Source of the DNA: Ctena decussata
Taxonomy: Eukaryota > Mollusca > Bivalvia > Lucinida > Lucinidae
Assembly (NCBI GenBank): GCA_963989385.1
Contig: OZ022499.1
Coordinates: forward strand, 52,069,757 to 52,133,756
Direction: 5' to 3'
DNA: 64,000 bases
Under the pieces are notes generated by a model. The model ran no database searches. It saw only the letters and a program-made list of their open reading frames with translations, and was not told where the DNA came from. Below, one piece after another: positions 1-12,100 of the stretch (position 1 is the stretch's first letter; every line of letters starts with the position of its first letter). Both the position numbers and the translations under genes were made by a program.

Positions 1-167
1 GAGCGTTTGATCAAACAGTTCCCCGATGCTCAGGAACATATAGCAGCTAAACATGAGGAGATGGTACAAGCCTGGAATATACTCGTAGAAAAAGCTTCCA
101 TGAGGAAAGAGAAACTGAACCAAGCTGAACAGTTGCAGTTATACTTTAATGACTACAGAGAATTGAT
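1..167 (+). CDS. spectrin exon A (partial, end of a spectrin repeat)
   Basis: Open from base 1 in frame 1, 55 codons plus two bases. Contains a spectrin-like helix with QAW at residues 23-25 and ends in YFNDYRELM-like sequence, the usual lead-in to the next repeat. Donor GTAAGC at 168; the exon ends after two bases of a codon. The true 5' end of the exon may lie before the window. Confidence 0.85.
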
Positions 168-3100
168 GTAAGCCACTAATTTAATATGTTACTTTCAGAT
201 ACGTAGGCTAGTGACTAAATGTTAGGGCATATTACTGTAGTGTGCTTAAGTATTGGGACACATAAAATAATTAATTTTCCATTTGTCCCAAATGGAAAAT
301 TAATTATTTTAGGTGTCCCAAAATTTAGGCACATTACGGTAATTTAAATGCATTAAAAGCACTAATCATTTAGGAAGATATATGAGCAAAGAGTAGAGCC
401 ATATTAATTATTTTAGGTGTCCCAAAATTTAGGCACATTACGGTAATTCATATGCAGTAAAAGCACGGATCATGTAGGAAGATATATGAGCAAAGAGTAG
501 ACACATATCAGACAGTTCATAGATGTAGAAACTTTATGTGCTCCATTTTTGGGATCAAGTTTATTATAGGGTTACAGTTCAATAATGCATTGATCGGTTT
601 ATTGTATTTTTGGGCTGATGTTAATTAATGATCGAGTTATATAGTCAGCAAAACCCCAACTAAAGTTTTATGCATTGCAAATAACATCAAAACATTGACC
701 TTAGAGCTTTGTCCTCACCAGTTCAAGCACCATGTCAGGTCAGCTTCTAACACTGTCCACTGACAGCTCTCGTTTTATTTATGCTTTAAAGTTCCTTAAA
801 AGTTATTGTCAGGTGACTTAGTAATCTGGCTGAGCTATCTTTTGACTGCTCTTGTATTGACTGTTATAACTATCAAATGAGTTTTTCAACAGAGCTTGGA
901 TCAGCGAAATGATGGCAGTAATTACCGCCATGGAGTTCCCGCGAGACCTTCAGGGTGCAGAAGCCAGTATGGCAAGGTGGAAAGAGCATCGGGCAGAGGT
1001 CGACAGCAGGAAGGAAGCAGTGAAGAAATTCCTGGAGTCGGGCCAAGCCATGATTGATGATAAACATTTTCTCTCAGATGAGGTAGGGAAAAGAAAAAGT
1101 AAAGCTATACCAGTATAACCTCAAGTTTACCACAAAACAAGTTTATAATCTGTGACAAGAGTCTTTTGTTCCAATGCATTGCAAAAGCATTTCAAATTTT
1201 TTTCAAGAAAAAATGGCAGTGTTATGGGATACAGTGCATTTGAATGTGTAACATCTTGTTATAAACTAAACGGCTAGGTGAGTTTTGAAGAACTGGTTTT
1301 GGACATGTAGGAAATTTCAGACCAACATAGTTTCACTGACTGTGATGAGATATTGCAATGTTGATATACTTATTACTCCTAATAATGCCCTGCTTTAATA
1401 AATGCCACCTGTCTCTTTTCCAAAAATAATTTTACATTAACTTGCTTAGATTTCTGTTTGCTTCTCTGGATGAGGTAGCTTTTTGACATGGGGTCTAATC
1501 TTAAAGGAAGGAATTTGCTCCTAGAGGAGCAAATTCTTTTATTTAAGAGTTGACCGGTTCTATTGCACACAGTCTTTCATTACCACTATTCCATCATCCA
1601 GATATGACTGAAATACTGTTGAGAAGGATGTAAAATCTCAAGTCATCCATCCATCTATTAAAAGAGGAACACCTTTCATGACTACCTGTTTCTTCTCAGG
1701 GAAATGAAACCATTCAGAAAAGTGTCTACTCATAAAGGAAAGAGCTTGTTGCTAGAGGAGCAATTTCTCTTCTTTAAGAATTGACTCACATTGAAAAGGG
1801 AAGCAAAAATTTTCCTTGACAATGTAGCCATTCATGTTTAAAAGGGGAAATTAATCATTCGACAGAAACCTGCGAGGCATGCAGAACAAGACACTTTTTG
1901 AACAGTTATTGGCCCTTTAATTACATGTATGATATTTTGTGTTTCAGATCCAAGAGAAGATTACTGACTTGAATGGTGCATGGGAGGCGCTGTTACGTGC
2001 CCTGGAACAAACCAGAGTATTGTGTGAACAGAATCTTGAAGCTCAGGTGAGTCGTTTAATTGAGGAACAACATGCATAGAGGGGTCTTAACGGATAAAGA
2101 AAAAGCAGGTGCATAGACCAGCATGCTTATTCATACTGTCTGATCAGGGCATTTACCATATTGTTATTGCACACACCCTGTATGGACCCTGAGGCATCAA
2201 CAAAGGCACACTGATAGACTGCATTGATTCACAGGCTGGTTAGAGTCTACACTGGATGCAGATACACATTAAGGCATCTTCTATTTAACATTCATGGTTC
2301 AGCCCACTGAGGTACATTTGGGAATTTTGGAAAACATAAAATAATTCAGGTAAATATTTAAAGAACTTGGCTTTGTAATGTCGTTGGTTGATAACTAGCA
2401 GCATAAACTGTATTGCTGGTACCCACTTCAACCACTCTTTGATACAAAGCAGCTGAGCCTATACGATTTGTAAGGTTACGGTTTCCAAATTCACAAACAG
2501 TCTCTGCAGTTTTTCAGTCCATATATAGCATTGGAATATATGCAGGTAAGAGTTTGCAGGTGTCTAAAACAGGTTGGTCCATGCTTTTAGAGGCTTATTA
2601 TGTTATAATTATTCGATATACATGATGTCAGAAACTTTAACTTGCCTTGTTCAGCTACAACACACAAATGAGTTGGAGCATCTTTATATGCATTTGTCAG
2701 GTACAATAAAGCAATGGTGTAGATAGCCATATTGTTGTCTGACAGTTTTGTAGGTATCCTTAGTGTCCTACAACAGTTGATTTAGCAATGATAGTTCCCC
2801 AGGATTGACTAATAATTTTGTTTGTTCTTCAGCAACTGAAACATGAGATGGAGCAGTTAGAAGCCTGGATGTCTGTGAGAGATCCCCAGGTGAAGGATGG
2901 TAATGTTGGAGACACCATTAATATTGTGGAAGAGTTGTTACGGCGACAGCAGGACTTCGAGAAGACAGTTGATGCACAAGAAGAAAAGTTCACTGCCATA
3001 ACAAGAGCAACCCAGGTAATTAAGGTGTATGGTTACCCCTTTATGTTTTTCTGCCATTCTTATCCATTCATATAGATAAGTTTTATCACCTTCACCTCAA

Positions 3101-6100
3101 TATTGGGACATTTACATGCTTAAAATGCCAATAATGAAAACAGTTGAATTTGCAAACAGCCAATTTCTAGATGAGTAGGCTCATAATGTGCTGTCTCATT
3201 TGGATTTAGGAGTGGTGGTAGTGTAGTGAATTACATGCTAGACTACCAGTAGAGGGGTCGCAGGTTCAATCCCCTGCTACTCTGAACTTTCTTATGAGAC
3301 TTTAAAATGACCTATGTGTTGGTGGGACATTAAACCCGAGTTCAGTCACTCATCTGAATCTACACTGTTTATCCTCTAATCTTTGGATTTTCAATATGAG
3401 CCTCAACACAACATCAACAAAGTGGCATGTGCGCAACGTAAAGACTCAGATCAGCTTGGATTTTCAATATGAGCTTCAACACAACATCATCAGCAAAGTG
3501 GCATGTGCGTCACATAAAGACTCAGATCAGCCTGGGCATTGGCCCAGTCTGATCAGAGTCTTTGCTGTGCATTTAAAGGGCAGCTCAGGGTCTAAGCTAC
3601 CTCCATGCAGACAGCAAAGATTCTGCTCAGACTGAGTGGATGCGCAGGCTGATCTGATTCTTTGCATGTAGCACATGCCACTTTGTTGGTTTTGTTGTGT
3701 TGCAGCTCATATGATATAGCTAGGACAAACCGTGTCAAAAAATGCTGGTAGAATAGTAAATGAACCATGAGCAAATTGACTGATCTGGATCTACACCGTT
3801 TACATAGCACTTCTGTCCCAATATTTAGAGTGGTTACAATAATTTTCATTGTTCTTCCACAGCTTGAACAGTCTTTGTTGAGCCAAAAACAGCTACAGTT
3901 AGAGGCTGACCTTGCTAAGAAAGAGAAAGATCGGCTGGAGGAGATGAGACGGCGGGAACAGAACAGAATAATGGAGGTAATGATAGCATTTGTCTCCAAC
4001 TGCTTGGTCATTGTTACAAAATAAATGTTTATAAAGCAAAGTGCTTGCATGCATGGTTTTAAAGTTGCATGCACAAATTTGGTGGCTGTGACCTTTAGCA
4101 TACAGACTTTTTGAATTCCTTTCTTTCAATGTTATACTTGGAGAAATACTATGACTATACTTCTATCATTTTGATTTTTAGAAAACTTTAGAATGAATTT
4201 GTATTGGTTGTAAATATGCATTATCACAGTCATTTATGAATTGATGTTAAGTTTTGTATTCTGAGATAAATTATAAACAATTGATGGACTCATGATTTAA
4301 ACAAAAAGAAAGAGATACAAAAATTAAGATCACTGTAAATTCTAGAAGCAGAGAATATACATTAGTTTAATTGTCCTGTAGCTTTGTAACATCAAAAAAT
4401 CCTAGCTGGTTGGTTGCTTTACTTTAAATGGTGACAGAATCTTATTATAATAATAACGACTCTAACTCTGGTCATTAGGACTTGCTTACATCCCATATGT
4501 AGTTTCCCCATACTTTTTGTATGTATTTCTAGCCTGTAGGGTTACATTTATGTATATGTACATTATCTTTAGCAAGTCCATGAAATCTTTCATCTGCATG
4601 ATTTTTCTTTCATAGTAAAGGAGGGGGGCCATATTAGAGAGGAAAACTGCAAAGTATAGCGGACATTTGTCATAGAGCAAAACTTTTAACGAGCATCCAG
4701 TTTGTTCCAACCAAATGCAATTAGCCTGTAGCCTAGTCCCACAGTACTTCCACCTCCCATTCTCCACCTTTATTATTTTTCCATTATTGGGATGTTTTCT
4801 CCCAGTAACTTTAGCTTAGCTGCGTGCACTTTGTTATGATTAGTGGGTGATGTGGATTACATGGACTTGTTAATGTTTTGATATGACTTTTTGACTGCTC
4901 ATAATATATATCGCTGAGCATAATGTATCAAAAAGTGAAATTGTTTTTAATGGTCTGTGTAATGTAGCTCTAGATTTTCTTGTGAATTTCTTGTGAATTT
5001 AAAAGCCAGTGCTTTATCTAATGTAAACTGGTAGTCACTCTTGGTCTCAAATACACTTTAGCATTTAATATGGCTAAAGCTATGCAGCGCATGTTACCTT
5101 ATTTGAGCCGCGACAGGACAAAACCAACAAAGTGGTTGTGCGCCCAGCCCATACTCAGATCAGCCTGGGCATCAGCCTCTGTCTGATCAGAGTCTTCGCT
5201 GTCCGCATGGAGCAAGCTTAGACCCTTAACTACCCTTTAGCACTAAGTGAAGAGTCTGATCAAACTTTCTGGATCCCCAGGCTGATCTGTGTCTGCGCTG
5301 AGCGCACAACCACTTTGTTGGTTTTCTCATGTGGCGGCTCAATTTAAGTTCCTGGCCGCTAACAAGTTGCACTGTTTCATTAATTACATCCATACAGGTT
5401 TTATAGCCATCTTGAAAGAAAACTGATCTGACTCTTCCACAGCACGCTATATACCAAATGAAATGTTGCGGAAATTTGTGTGCAGCGGACCATTGAGAAA
5501 TCTTACCCTTTTTATTACCATTTTCAGACAAAGACGCCACCTGTATGTCTGAGTTTCATTGTATTTAATAGATCTTTTGGCTAACTTGCTTTTCATGTTT
5601 TGTGCATTTGTGAGTTATTTGTTCAGAATACTACAAATTATATGAGCGCGATACGAGAAAACCAGCAAAGTGGTTGTGTGCCCAGCATAGACTCAAATCA
5701 GCCTGGGCATCTGCCCAGTCTGATCAGAGTCTTCACTGTCTGCATGAAGGTAGCTTAGACCCTTAGCTACCCTTTAAGCACTTAGCGAAGAGTCTGATCA
5801 GACTGGGCAGATGCCAAGGCTGATCTGAGTTTGCGCTGTGCGCACAACCACTTATTTTGGTTTTCTCTTTTCATGGCTCATATTATGTATGTAGAGGAGG
5901 CAAATGGGTGGCACTTTTATATAAGTACCGGTGCTTTTCAGGTGAAACAGGTTGCTATTGGTAGCACTGTAGTATTCTGAATGTAGTATATTGTAAATGT
6001 ATTGTATTTCCTTCAATGAAACACACATGTACTTTGATTCCACTCAAAACTACTGATTTGGAACCATTTACAATATAGCTGATGCAAATAAGTTTTTTTT

Positions 6101-9100
6101 ACTGTAGATTTTTTTCTTTACTTGCTCGTTTAAAGTGCTTCCAAGTTATTTTGCAAGTCCAGATTAGAAGAGGGAACCAGCCATTACAGAAATGAGCCGA
6201 GACACGACAAAACCAACAAAGTGGCATGTGCACAATTCAGCCTGGGCATCTTCCCAGTCTGATCAATCTTAGTTGTCAATATGGAACCTGAGTCTTGCTG
6301 GGAGCACATCCACTCTGTTGGTTTTGTCATGACATGGCTCCAATGGTTGCAGTGCCAGAGTATTTGTTCTAGATATTCACAGAAAAAAGTGCATTTTTTT
6401 GGAAATACAATTCTATGATGTTGTTGCTGTTGTACATGTAGTGGGTTAGGGGTGTGTGGTTGTTCATGTTGTAATCAGAAAGATAAAATGTTTGATTTTA
6501 TGTTAGTGTGCATTGCTGTTTCATAGAAAGGCTAAACTTTTAGTCATACTCAAATATAATCATGATCATTATTTTTCTCCATTAATATTACCGCTGTTGT
6601 AAAATACTTGAAATTACCTGAATTAACATTGCTTTTACCTTGAGTGTGTATATTTCCTAATTTAATTCAGGTGTATTGCTGATATAACATTGTCATAATT
6701 TCTTCATCTGTATAACATAATGTCTGAATCTGTACCTGTCTCTAGTGAACAAAAATTTGCATTTGTTTCATAGTAATGGATTTTCAGAAACAAAATTTAA
6801 ATTATGAGTGCTTATGTTAAGCTTTATGCCACTCAGTCACTTTATGCCACTCAGACAGACCAAAGGATTGGTAGTTTATCTGTTGCATAATTTGAAAATA
6901 ATGTCAAAGTTTGCTAAAATTCCTGGTAACTTTTCAAGTGGGAACATTGATGTAAGACTATAAGAAAATAATATTTTATTATCTGCAAGAATTAAGGAAA
7001 TTGGTGGACTAAATTATGTCTGTGTACACCATATTACTCCTATGAAACAACCCAGGGCCTTTGCATTTTACGACTCTGATTAGAGCCTGACCCTGGAGGT
7101 TAACATAATTATCAACCACTGGCCAAAGTGTTAATTTCCATGAACAATGATTAGGGATTTTGACCATATCTCAAATAGCTGAATTTGCATGAAAGACCTC
7201 ATGGACTATGATGAGGTAACATACAAGTTACAATATCTGAGGCTTTTGTTCCTGGTATTTTGCAATTTCAATAAGCTGATATACATTTATTTTTTGGGAA
7301 AAAGGGATGGGGTATTTATTAGAGCAAGGGTGTTTGTTAGATTTAATACAGTAAGTCCAAATTCCATGAAGAGCCTTAGTATGCATGGTTTATTAGTGTT
7401 GCAAGTTTGTAACTGAAGAGGCATGGTTGCTAAAGCTTTGTAGAGAGGTCTGTGGTTGCACCAAATACAATACATATAATGGTATATGAGAATACAACTT
7501 TTATCCTGTAGGGCTGATTATGGTCACACTATTGAATGGCTTATAAGATTTTGTTGCATATGAAATGTCCAAACGTGGTGTCTATAGTAGCTTATATTTT
7601 GTGGTTTGAAAGAAGTAAGTTTTGCAAGAAAGTTTGCATTTGTGGTAGGAATGAATGGAATATACTGGCCTATTGGTACTTCGCACTGTCTAAAGATGTT
7701 CCAAATAGTTGCAAGCAGAATAACAGGCAGTGCAGACCCAGATAAAATTGTTTATATATGACCAATAGAGGCCCAGGGGCCGTATTCATAAAGCCACTTA
7801 AGTCATTGCTATGCTGTTGCTAAGGCTAAATATCTATAAAGGAGATTCCCTACAACTATGAAATTTGGTCTGGAGGAACAGTCTTTGTCAGACTGTTCCT
7901 CCAGAGCAAATTTCATAGTTGTAGGGAATCTCCTCCAAAGAAATTTAGCCTTAGCAATCGCATAGCAACCACTTAAGTCGTTTCATGAATACGGCCCCAG
8001 GTAAAGTTAGCCTTCCATGGTAATTCTGGGATAGCGTACCGTATTCTACCTAATTAGCGCACATGCCTCTATAAGCGCACGCCGTGGCAATTTGTGAGGC
8101 ATAGGACTATTAATGCACATATTTTTACTGGTTTATCCCTTTACTTTCTCGTTTACAAGAGCTGAAAATGCAATAGAATATTTAAGTTTTTACTTCTAAA
8201 TCTTCTCTATCCTTCTACATGTATATCCATACGAATTTAAAGCTTAAGCATCAGAGAAAAGCTGCTTATAAGCAGCTTTTTAGCTCACCTGAGCCAGCGG
8301 CTCCGGGGGAGCTTATAGGATGGTAAGGCTCCGTCGTCCGTCGTCGTCCGTCCGTCCGTCAACAATTTCAAACAACTTCTCCTCTGAAACGGCTGGGCCG
8401 ATTGTAATCAAATTTCATATAGAGCCTCCTTGGACCTTAGGAACGAAAAGTTGTTCAAACGGTCCTGGTCACATGACCAACATGGCCGCCATGCCCATAT
8501 ATGGTAAAAACCTGAAAAAATCTTCTTCTCCAGAACCAATAGGCCGATGGCCTTGAAACTTGGTATGTAGCATCGGGTACGCGAGTACTACCAAGATTGT
8601 TCACATTATGACCTTGGGTTGACCTTGATCTTTTTTACGGTTAGGTCAAATTTGCTTCCTTATGCTTTTATATGGCAAGATGCTACAACATAAGATATCT
8701 TGGAAACTGTTGAAGATTTTGGGCTAAAAATTGGTATCTACAGTCATCTTAATGACTACATGAAGATTTACGAGTATTAGAGGTCAAGGTCATTCTTTGA
8801 CCTTTGACCCTGAACTCTTATATTTTGACAAGTTCTAACAATCTACTCAAAAGCCACTTAGCCAATTGAAACCAAATTTCATATAGAGCCTGCAGGGGTT
8901 GAGGGAACAAAAATGTATTCATACAGTCCAGGTCACATGACCAACATGGCCACCACGCCTATATATGGTAAAAACCTTTAAAAATCTTCTTCTCCAGAAC
9001 CAGTTGACCGATGGCCTTGAGTTTTGATATGTAGCATTGGGTACTTGAGTACTATCAAGATTGTTCAAATTATGACCTTGTGTTGACCTTGACCTTTTAT

Positions 9101-12100
9101 ACGGCAAGGTCAAATTTGGGAAAATGCTAGAACATGAGATTTCATGATAAGTTTTGAAGATTTTAACCTAAAAATTGGTATATACAGTCATCTTAATGAG
9201 TACATGAAGATTTGTGAGTACAAGAGGTCAAGGTCATTCTTTGACCTTTGACCCTGAACTCTCATATTTTGACAATTTCAAACAATCTCCTCAAAAACTA
9301 CTGGGCCAATTGTGACCAAATTTAATATAGAGCCTCCAGGGGTTGAGGGAATGAAAAAATTGTCTAACGGTCATGGTCACATGACCAACATGGCCACTAT
9401 GCCTATATATGGTAAAAACCTTTAAAAACCTTCTTCTCCAGAACCAATTAACCGATGGCCTTGAGACTTGGTATGTAGCATTGGGTACTTGAGATTGTTC
9501 AAATTATGACCTTGTGTTGACCTTGACCTTTTTTACGGCAAGGTCAAATATGGGAAAATCCTAGAACATGAGATTTCATGGAAAGTTTTGAAGATTTTGG
9601 CCTAAAAATTGGTATATACAGTTGTCTTAATGAGGTCATGAAGAATTATGAGTACAAGAGGTCAAGGTCATTTCTTGACCTTTGATCCAGATTGCTCATA
9701 TTTTGACATTGGTAACCATTTCCTCAAAAGTCAAAGGGCCAATTGTAAACACATTTCATATATAGCCTGCAGGGGTTGATTGAATAAAAATTTGTTCAAA
9801 CAGTCGAGGTCACATGACCAACATGGCCGCAATTACCACTTATGGTATAAATCTTTAATATGTTTCTTCTCCAGAACCAATACACCTATGGCCTTGAAAC
9901 TTGGTAAGTAGCATGGAGTACTAGAGTACCACCAAGAGTGTTCAAATGGTGACCTTGGGTTTACCCTGACCTTTATTGCGGCATGGTTAAATATGGGAAA
10001 ATGGTAGAACATAAGATTTCGTGGAAAGTTTTGAAGATTTTGGCCTAAAAATGGTATATATGGTAGTCTTGATGAGTACATGAAGATTTATGAGTACAAG
10101 CGGTCATGGTCATTCTTTGACTTTTGACCCAAGACTCATATTTTGACAATTTCAGACATGATAAGAAAAAGCCACGTTGCCAATTGCCCAGGTGAGCGAT
10201 TCAGGGCCTCATGGCCCTCTTGTTTTCTGATGCTTTACCTTTAAATTCGTTCCCTTCAATATAATTATATTAACCTATTAAAGTGCGCTTATATGAAAGA
10301 AAGTTATTACAAGTATTTGCCGCCATTTTGAAAAAGTTAAGCGCACAGGGCACTAATAAGGTCGATTACGGTATCTTATTTCTCCTTAAAATTTATGTAT
10401 GTTGTAACCCCTCAGTAGAATGTCTTGGACAGATGGTTCTATTGAGGGGTCATGATATACATATATTTTTCATGGAGAATTAACAGAAATTATCTTAGAA
10501 ATGTAATCAAATACCTTATCTCGGCCTCTGAACAAGTCTGATCTGGGTGTGTACTCTGTAATCTGCACCTCTGTCCCTATCTATATTGAATGATGGGATG
10601 AACACATGAAGTAAAATGTCATTCAGGAACACAAATTTGATCAGTATCATTTATTTAAATAATGTATGATCATTTTTAGAGGGAACTGTATCACGTATGT
10701 GACCTTAGCATGCTTTTTAAATTGAATTTATCTAAACAATCCATCTTTATTTCATTTGAGCTTAAAATGATAGTCAAATTAACATAAAGAAATATGGACT
10801 AATTTGCAGCCATGATGTGATTGTAACATATTTCTATAAACAGTACTGACATATTATTGATAACATGACTCATATTAGGTACTGTCAAACAGTACAGAAA
10901 TATAATTTATAACATCACTCATATTAGGTAAAAGGTAAAGGTTTCCCATAGCCTAATAGTCGTAGGGACAGTGGGGGTTAGAGACCCACTGTATCTTGGG
11001 CACAGCAGATGAAAGGCGGAGCCCTTCCCTCTCCTTTCACTGCCTTATCCTTCCCTCATTCGAAAAAGGTATCCATTTACTGCTGGGTTGATAGAGAGTT
11101 ATCCAGTTGTCGGACGGTGATGGTGAGCCGTGAACTCATGACCTTCCGGCGACTTTGTGCACCATAACCGAGCATCTCTGACCACTTGACCACGGCACCT
11201 CTCGATATATAGATATATATATATATAATAGGTAATTTATTAGGTACTGTCATCAAAAAGATAATGCACATTGATAACAGTCAAATAACATCCAAGTCAT
11301 CCATTTGTTTAGTGATATTTAAAAAAATAATACAAAGCTTGAAATAAGAATAAACAGAAAATTGACATACCATAACTAGAACTATAGCTGCAAAACAATA
11401 GTAACTATGGAAATTGTTTGATAAAGGACTTCTATGATTAAAGCGAGGATTTTCCCCATTCGACCGGCAAGACAGGTCCGAATTTTCAAAAGTATAAAGT
11501 GGGCAAATTTTTCTTAGCAGAGCTTCCACAAATATGTAAACCGTATGAAATCAGATCATTTGGGATTCAGACCCAAAGACATGGGGAGATAATCCAGTCT
11601 GACCCAACCTACCCTAAATTCAAGATTTTTGCATACCTCTTTTTTTGAGGTAATAAAAATATTGAAATCAGTCATTCATTCCATAAATTTTTGCATAAAT
11701 GCATGCTAAATACACACATATAACAATACAAAGCAATGATTTTCCTCTTGTTACGCTTGATCGGCATTTAAACGTGCAAAACCATAGTTATACTTCCGGT
11801 CAAAGCGGCCAAAAGAGAATGCTTCACTATAACTAAACTACAAGTACTTTACCCCCCGTGACCCAGCATTTCCTTCATGCAGCAGACTTATGTGATGCAG
11901 ATACGCAATATATATGAGTGGGAAGCTCAGGGTCACCGGGGAGGGGGGAGGGGGGGGGGATGATACTTAGTAAGCCAAAGAAGAAGAATGGTCAACAGTA
12001 GCAGTGTCATCTTCAAGGATTATATTGTGTACCATGACCTTGAAATGAGGTCAAGGTCACAAACATATAGTCAAAACTATCCAGTGTTGTCTGTTATCTA

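Larger units (their letters stand above)
168..892. other. intron A-B with foldback and tandem duplication
   Basis: Intron of the spectrin gene. Holds a ~117-bp foldback at 229-345 and a direct duplication of ~104 bp at 300-507. Nothing coding seen. Confidence 0.8.

Noticed and set aside
3206..3350. tRNA gene
   Set aside because: Only A- and B-box-like blocks remain; acceptor and anticodon stems do not pair and a non-tRNA body follows. Called a SINE. The same holds for 10930-11203, 34588-34770 and 58181-58423.
11930..11965. G-runs and C-runs (11939, 13211, 19998, 63812) as G-quadruplex control sites
   Set aside because: Single long homopolymers next to other simple repeats; more likely slippage or assembly-prone sequence than evolved quadruplexes.
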